DNA of 24,580 bases from a virus, in IMG/VR virus record IMGVR_UViG_3300032241_000904, positions 1 to 24,580 of that record; one strand, given 5' to 3'. Below the pieces are notes generated by a model. That model searched no databases. It was not told where the DNA came from and saw only the letters and a list, made by a program, of their open reading frames with translations. The number at the start of each line of letters is the position of its first letter. Within the stretch, counting starts at the first letter, position 1. Of this stretch, positions 19,931 through 24,580 are shown one piece after another. The translations under genes were made by a program, and so were the position numbers.

Positions 19931-21688
19931 GTGGCCATTGTACAAATATCCCAAATAACCAACCGTAAAGGTTTACAAGTAGACTTACCCCAGCTGGCAG
20001 GTGCCGAACTGGGTTGGAGCACTGATACACGACAACTGTATATTGGTAATGGTACCTTAGAAGAAGGTGCACCTATTATTGGTAATACCGAAATTCTTAC
20101 AGAATTTTCGGATATTTTAAATTTTTCCAACTCCTATACCTATAAAGGACAAGCAGCCGGTTATACTGTACAGACAACGCCCACTGGTACACCTATCAGT
20201 CAAAGTCTACAAAGTTGGATGGATCAATATGCCAGCGTGTTGGATTTTGGTGCTGTGGGCGATGGTGTTACAGATTGTACCGAAGCCATCAACTGGGCCC
20301 TGTATCAACTGTACTGTCGTGAGCCCAATCCACAAGTGCGTCGTAGTTTATTTTTTCCAGCTGGTGTTTATAAGGTATCAGCGCCGATCAATGTTCCTAG
20401 CTATGCTACATTGGTTGGTGAAGGTGCAGACAATTCTGTTATCTATCGTACCGCTGGCTCGGTGTTCACTGGAACCATCTCAGATACTACATTGACTATC
20501 AATTCTATCAGCAGTGGTACCATTGCTGTTGGGCAGATACTACACGGCGTAGGCATTGCACCTGGAACAATTATCACAGCAGAAGTCAGTGCAGAAACTT
20601 GGACAGTTAATATCAGCCAAACTGTTGCTTCTTCTACTACCATTATTGGCGGTGTGCCAGAAGCTGTAATTCAAACAGCAGATAGTCTACAACAAACTGG
20701 AACCAATATTGCATTGGGCGGCGCAGTTCCTCCTAGATTTATAACAATCCAAGACATGGGATTCCAATCAGCAGATCCATCAAACAACGTACTGTTGGTC
20801 GAGGCTGCTTCAAATTGTACTTTTCGAAATGTAACATTTACTGGTGCCAGTGATACCACGTCTGAAATTGACGGAACTGCTTGTGTAGTATTTTCGGCAC
20901 CTAATGGTATTACCAACGCACAGACTGTGTTTGATACTTGTCAATTTACTGGCACTACCTACGGTGTTTATAACAACATTACTACAGCAAGTTTAGCAAC
21001 CAGATCAGTAACAGTACAAAATTCTTTATTTTATCAAATGTACCAGGGAGTAAATCTTACCGCAGGTATTACCGGCACACGTATTGTGGCCAATGCGTTT
21101 GACACCATCTATGCTGAAGGAATTATTTTTAAGTCAGTTAGTCTTAACGCTTCTGGGCAAAATATTTTTTATGATGTAGGTAATCATTACAATGGATTGA
21201 CCAATCCAGCTGCCAGTATCATTGACTTTAGGCAAGACAACAACATCAGCATTAGCGACATGTTTCAGCGTGAAGATGCATATTCAACCACATACAGTCG
21301 TATCAACATCAACGATACTGCCAGTATTGCCACAACCAATGGCACACAACTGGCCATGGGCACTTACAAACGCAACAGTGGTTTAGCACAAAGTCTTAGT
21401 GGTAATGTGATTACTCCTTCTACTATTTTTAGTATAGATACCAACTTTGTACAGGCGTTTAGTTTTGAATACACCATCGAACGTAACAATGCATTCCGCA
21501 CTGGAAAGGTCATGGTAGCTACTGATGGCAACACAGCTAATCTCAACTGGGACGACGTCTACAGTGAAAATGCTGAAACCGATATTACATTTGTAATTAC
21601 ACAAACTGACAATATTGTAAACGTGGCGTATACATCAACCCCGGGTGTTCTTGGAACCATATATTATTCTATTACCTATTTGGTATAA
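19931..21688 (+). CDS. Tail spike/fibre with pectate-lyase-type beta-helix
   Basis: The 585-residue protein is probably a receptor-binding spike or fibre. Residues 1-45 match the N-terminal segment common to many tail fibres that begin a trimer (RKGLQVDLPQLAGAELGWST followed by DTRQLYIGNG). Near 97-123 is LDFGAVGDGVTDCTEAINWAL, the entry motif of the pectate lyase 3-type beta-helix family. The remainder consists of short hydrophobic strands rich in Thr, Ser, Asn and Ile, such as NVTFTGASDTTSEIDG, typical of beta-helix rungs. A Thr/Ser/Ile-rich insertion near 175-235 may be a separate lobe. The start is GTG with AAGGA eight bases upstream, after a late-promoter motif. The stop overlaps the next ATG (TAATG). 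Enzymatic activity on polysaccharide is possible but not shown. Confidence 0.85.
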   Translation: MAIVQISQITNRKGLQVDLPQLAGAELGWSTDTRQLYIGNGTLEEGAPIIGNTEILTEFSDILNFSNSYTYKGQAAGYTVQTTPTGTPISQSLQSWMDQYASVLDFGAVGDGVTDCTEAINWALYQLYCREPNPQVRRSLFFPAGVYKVSAPINVPSYATLVGEGADNSVIYRTAGSVFTGTISDTTLTINSISSGTIAVGQILHGVGIAPGTIITAEVSAETWTVNISQTVASSTTIIGGVPEAVIQTADSLQQTGTNIALGGAVPPRFITIQDMGFQSADPSNNVLLVEAASNCTFRNVTFTGASDTTSEIDGTACVVFSAPNGITNAQTVFDTCQFTGTTYGVYNNITTASLATRSVTVQNSLFYQMYQGVNLTAGITGTRIVANAFDTIYAEGIIFKSVSLNASGQNIFYDVGNHYNGLTNPAASIIDFRQDNNISISDMFQREDAYSTTYSRININDTASIATTNGTQLAMGTYKRNSGLAQSLSGNVITPSTIFSIDTNFVQAFSFEYTIERNNAFRTGKVMVATDGNTANLNWDDVYSENAETDITFVITQTDNIVNVAYTSTPGVLGTIYYSITYLV

Positions 21689-22101
21689 TGTGGCATCCAA
21701 CCTTTAGTGCCCGCTTGGAGAATTGGAATCTTCTCCGAGATCGGTGCCAAACCCTTCCTTTAGAATCTGCACTTGATGCCATTAATGAATGGTGGTTTCG
21801 AGCACCATGGCGACCGTACTACCTACATTGGGATGATCAATCTGTTTGGCCAGATCCTTGGCAACTTTTGAGTGATGATGTGTATTGTGATCTTGCTCGC
21901 GGGCTTGGAATCCTGTATACTATAAGTTTACTAGACCGTAAAGATATGGCCTCTGCAAGGCTGGTTTTAACAGAAGAAGGTGATAATTTAGTCCTGGTAG
22001 CAAAAGAAAAATATATACTTAATTGGAGCCCAACCAGCATCGTAAATACCTTCCAAGAAGTAAAAATCAAACGGCAGTACCAGCAAAAACAAATAGCATA
22101 A
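21688..22101 (+). CDS. Conserved phage protein, unknown function (137 aa)
   Basis: The protein starts MWHPTFSARLENWNLLRDRC and is rich in Trp: a block FRAPWRPYYLHWDDQSVWPD at about 38-57 is followed by DVYCDLARGLGILYTISLL. I recall very similar Trp-rich proteins in aquatic T4-like phages, always unassigned. There is no signal peptide or metal motif. It is coupled to the tail-spike gene by a one-base overlap and ends 16 bases before nrdA, so it sits between a virion gene and a nucleotide-metabolism gene. A GTAAATA at 22042-22048 inside its 3' end could be a late-type start for nrdA; this is weak. Confidence 0.75.
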   Translation: MWHPTFSARLENWNLLRDRCQTLPLESALDAINEWWFRAPWRPYYLHWDDQSVWPDPWQLLSDDVYCDLARGLGILYTISLLDRKDMASARLVLTEEGDNLVLVAKEKYILNWSPTSIVNTFQEVKIKRQYQQKQIA

Positions 22102-22117
22102 CAAGAACGAGAGTTAG

Positions 22118-24436
22118 ATGACGCAAATTACAGTTGTAAAACGTAGTGGCCAACGCGAGCCCCTTCACATTGATAAATGGCAAGCGCAGGTCGCTAAAGT
22201 TTGTCAAGGCATTGCTGATGTTAGTCAGTCAATGATTGAAATAAAAGCACAGTTACATTTCTATGATGGCATCACCACACAAGAGATCGATGGCATCACA
22301 TTGAGAGCCATTGTAGATCTCATTGATATTGAAAGCAATCCCGACATTGGTCATACCAATTATCAATATGTGGCAGGTAAGCAACGTCTCAGCATGTTGC
22401 GTAAAGACGTCTATGGCGACTACGATGTTCCTCATCTTTATGAAATTGTAAAAAAGAATGTGGCCACAGGTCTTTACACAGATGAATTATTAACATGGTA
22501 TTCTGAAGAAGACTGGAACCGCATGAATGACATGTTGGATCATGACAAGGATGAGCTTTATTCATATGCAGCTATTGAACAACTTATTGAAAAGTATCTC
22601 GTTCGCAATCGTGCTACAAAGGAAATTTATGAAACTCCCCAAATTCGTTACATCATTGCAGCCGCTACTGTATTCCATAAAGAAGAACCTGGATCTGCCC
22701 GTATGCGTTACATCAAAGAGTACTACAACGCGGCGTCAGATGGCCTGTTTACTCTTGCTACACCTGTCCTGGCTGGGCTTGGCACTCCAACTAAACAGTT
22801 TTCCAGTTGTGTGCTTATCCGCAGTGACGACAATCTGGATAGCATATTTGCTTCTGGGGAGATGATGGCCAAGTATGCGGCCAAGCGAGCCGGTATCGGC
22901 TTGGAGGTTGGTCGCTTGCGTCCTTTGGGCGCTCCCATTCGCGGTGGCGAAGTCATGCACACCGGCATGATTCCATTCTTAAAGAAATGGTTTGGCGATT
23001 TACGTAGTTGTTCACAAGGAGGTATCCGTAATGCTTCTGCTACAGTTTTTTACCCTATCTGGCACTATCAGTTTGATGATCTTATTGTGCTTAAAAATAA
23101 TCAAGGTACTGAAGAAACACGAGTAAGGTTTATGGACTATGGTGTAGTCCTCAACAGTTTCTTCTGGCGTCGCTTCAAGAACAAAGAATCAATTACATTC
23201 TTTGATCCCAACGAAGTGCCTGACCTGTATGAAGCATTTTATCAGAATACCGAGCTGTTTGAACAGCTCTATGTCAAGTATGAAAAACGTAAGGACCTAC
23301 GCACCAAAACCATGGCCGCCGAGGATGTATTCAAAGGCGGCATATTAAAAGAGCGCACTGACACAGGACGTATCTATCTTGTGTTCATTGACAACGTTCA
23401 GAATCAAGGTCCATTTGATCCTGAATTCCATACCATTTATCAGAGTAACTTGTGCTGTGAAATACTTCTTCCTACTAAATCCTTTAAACGTCTGGATGAC
23501 GATGCTGGTCGTATCGCACTTTGCACCCTGGGTTCAATCAACTGGGGCGCATTCCGTAATCCAGAAGACATGCGCCGTGCTTGTCGCATACTCCAGCGTA
23601 GCCTGTGTAATATTCTGGACTACCAAGATTTTCTTTCCATTCAGTCACAGTTAAGCAATGACGAAATCCAACCCCTGGGCATTGGCATTACTAATCTTGC
23701 TTATTGGCACGCTAAACGCGGCCTACAGTATGGCGAAAAAGATGCCTTACAAGAAGTCAAGAGTTGGATGGAACATCAAGCCTACTACCTGACCGAAGCC
23801 ACAGTTGAGCTGGCCAAGGAACGTGGTCCGTGCCTACACTCAGACAAGACACGCTATGGACAAGGACAGTTTCCATGGGAACTTCGTGCCCAAGCTGTTA
23901 ACGAATTGGCAGACTTTGCTCCAGAGCTTGATTGGGAAACCTTGCGTATGAATATGCAGGCACATGGTGTACGTAATGCCACACTTACGGCCGTGGCACC
24001 GGTGGAGTCTAGTAGTGTTGTCATTAACAGTACCAATGGTATTGAAATGCCAATGAGCTTGATTACGGTTAAAGAATCCAAGGCAGGTAGTTTGATTCAA
24101 GTTGCACCTGAGTACAACAAATTAAAAAACAAATATCAGCTCATGTGGGAACAGAAGGATTGTGCTGGTTACATCAAGACTGCCAGTGTAATTGCTGCTT
24201 ATGTGGATCAAAGTATCAGTACCAATACATTCTACAATCCGGCACACTTTGCCGACCGCAAAGTTCCAACTACCCTGATTGCCAAGAACTTGATGCAGGC
24301 ACATCGTTGGGGCCTAAAAACTTTCTACTATAGTCTAATTAACAAGACAGGTAGTAAAGGTCAAGACGAACCAGAAGCGAAGTTAGAAGTAGTAGACTTT
24401 GATGATGAGTCTGGATGTGAGTCGTGTAAATTGTAG
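22118..24436 (+). CDS. nrdA: Ribonucleotide reductase class Ia, large subunit
   Basis: NrdA reduces ribonucleoside diphosphates to deoxy forms with a radical passed from NrdB. The 772-residue product has an N-terminal ATP-cone (VVKRSGQREPLHIDKWQ), so dATP/ATP activity control is likely retained. Catalytic residues are in place: C231 in SSCVLI, C446 in SNLCCEI (E. coli C439 position, with N444 and E448), C469 in LCTLGSIN, the radical-transfer Tyr pair in KTFYYSL, and the C-terminal redox Cys C767 and C770 in CESCKL. GIGLEVGRLRPLGAPIRGG marks the substrate-binding barrel. Length is close to T4 NrdA. No NrdB follows within the window. Confidence 0.96.
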   Translation: MTQITVVKRSGQREPLHIDKWQAQVAKVCQGIADVSQSMIEIKAQLHFYDGITTQEIDGITLRAIVDLIDIESNPDIGHTNYQYVAGKQRLSMLRKDVYGDYDVPHLYEIVKKNVATGLYTDELLTWYSEEDWNRMNDMLDHDKDELYSYAAIEQLIEKYLVRNRATKEIYETPQIRYIIAAATVFHKEEPGSARMRYIKEYYNAASDGLFTLATPVLAGLGTPTKQFSSCVLIRSDDNLDSIFASGEMMAKYAAKRAGIGLEVGRLRPLGAPIRGGEVMHTGMIPFLKKWFGDLRSCSQGGIRNASATVFYPIWHYQFDDLIVLKNNQGTEETRVRFMDYGVVLNSFFWRRFKNKESITFFDPNEVPDLYEAFYQNTELFEQLYVKYEKRKDLRTKTMAAEDVFKGGILKERTDTGRIYLVFIDNVQNQGPFDPEFHTIYQSNLCCEILLPTKSFKRLDDDAGRIALCTLGSINWGAFRNPEDMRRACRILQRSLCNILDYQDFLSIQSQLSNDEIQPLGIGITNLAYWHAKRGLQYGEKDALQEVKSWMEHQAYYLTEATVELAKERGPCLHSDKTRYGQGQFPWELRAQAVNELADFAPELDWETLRMNMQAHGVRNATLTAVAPVESSSVVINSTNGIEMPMSLITVKESKAGSLIQVAPEYNKLKNKYQLMWEQKDCAGYIKTASVIAAYVDQSISTNTFYNPAHFADRKVPTTLIAKNLMQAHRWGLKTFYYSLINKTGSKGQDEPEAKLEVVDFDDESGCESCKL

Positions 24437-24501
24437 GATACTTGTAAGAACGGATGGGTTCCTACAGAAGATTTAGAATGGAAAAAATTGAAAGAATAAG
24501 A

Positions 24502-24580
24502 ATGAACGATAAAATTAAAGAACTGACTAAACAAGCCGGTATCACGGACAATAATTTAAGTGATGGCAATATGTCCTACA
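24502..24580 (+). CDS. Start of a small phage protein, cut by window edge
   Basis: An open frame begins at ATG 24502 and runs out of the window: MNDKIKELTKQAGI and on, about 26 codons visible. From memory, short proteins starting MNDxIKELAEQAG are common in aquatic T4-like phages. An in-frame ATG at 24478 would add eight residues. The 65 bases between nrdA and this gene contain no clear promoter or terminator. No function can be given. Confidence 0.6.
   Translation, partial: MNDKIKELTKQAGITDNNLSDGNMSY

Noticed and set aside
24437-24496. Open frame of 19 codons and a stop directly in frame after the NrdA TAG (DTCKNGWVPTEDLEWKKLKE), suggesting stop-codon readthrough
   Set aside because: NrdA already ends in the expected CxxC tail, and a 20-codon open run is common by chance; no readthrough context was seen.

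Overview
This window is a tightly packed stretch of a T4-like myovirus genome of the non-T-even kind found in aquatic phages (cyanophage and pelagiphage relatives). The signs are UvsW, a gp41-type helicase and gp61-type primase, class Ia NrdA, T4-style late promoters (TATAAATA and [CGT]TAAATA), and several small proteins that I recall from aquatic T4-like genomes. There are no photosynthesis genes. The IscU and IscA proteins look very close to beta/gammaproteobacterial ones, so I infer a heterotrophic proteobacterial host. Almost all genes are on the + strand with ATGA/TAATG overlaps. Two small genes are on the minus strand. I saw no tRNA, CRISPR array or insertion sequence, and no gene-free stretch over 300 bases.

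Layout. 3-5584: an unidentified gene cut by the window edge, UvsW, then a replication-type cluster opened by a sigma70-like promoter at 2228. The cluster holds two conserved small proteins, a clamp-loader-small-subunit-like protein, a zinc-finger protein, an SGNH-like protein and a miniature relative of the DNA polymerase III alpha palm/fingers. 5559-7892: a minus-strand gene, a baseplate/tail-type structural protein read divergently from it, and a second SGNH-like protein. 7889-11350: primase, replicative helicase and a radical SAM enzyme, with a sigma70-like promoter directly before the primase. 11374-14394: a three-gene late unit ending in a 644-residue protein that joins a Pol-beta-type nucleotidyltransferase to a ligase-like KxDG domain. 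14457-14885: a single gene with a strong ribosome site and a terminator, probably an abundant virion protein. 14958-17640: a late run of small structural or lysis-type proteins.

17643-19669 is the most unusual part. A perfect-consensus sigma70 promoter (TTGACA, 17 bp, TATAAT) leads two small exported proteins, full-length IscU, full-length IscA and a RecB/Cas4-type PD-(D/E)XK nuclease. 19666-22101: a minus-strand small gene, a back-to-back pair of late promoters, a beta-helix tail spike and a conserved small protein. 22118-24436: NrdA, followed by the start of another gene.

How it fits together. Host-type promoters precede metabolic and replication genes, and late promoters precede virion genes, so early and late modules are interleaved on one strand. 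The Fe-S scaffold pair, the radical SAM enzyme and ribonucleotide reductase suggest investment in metal-cofactor and nucleotide supply. The best candidates for something new are the exported-protein/IscU/IscA operon, the nucleotidyltransferase-ligase fusion, the DnaE-derived mini-protein, and the recurring promoter arrangement that would put the initiator ATG at or near +1.
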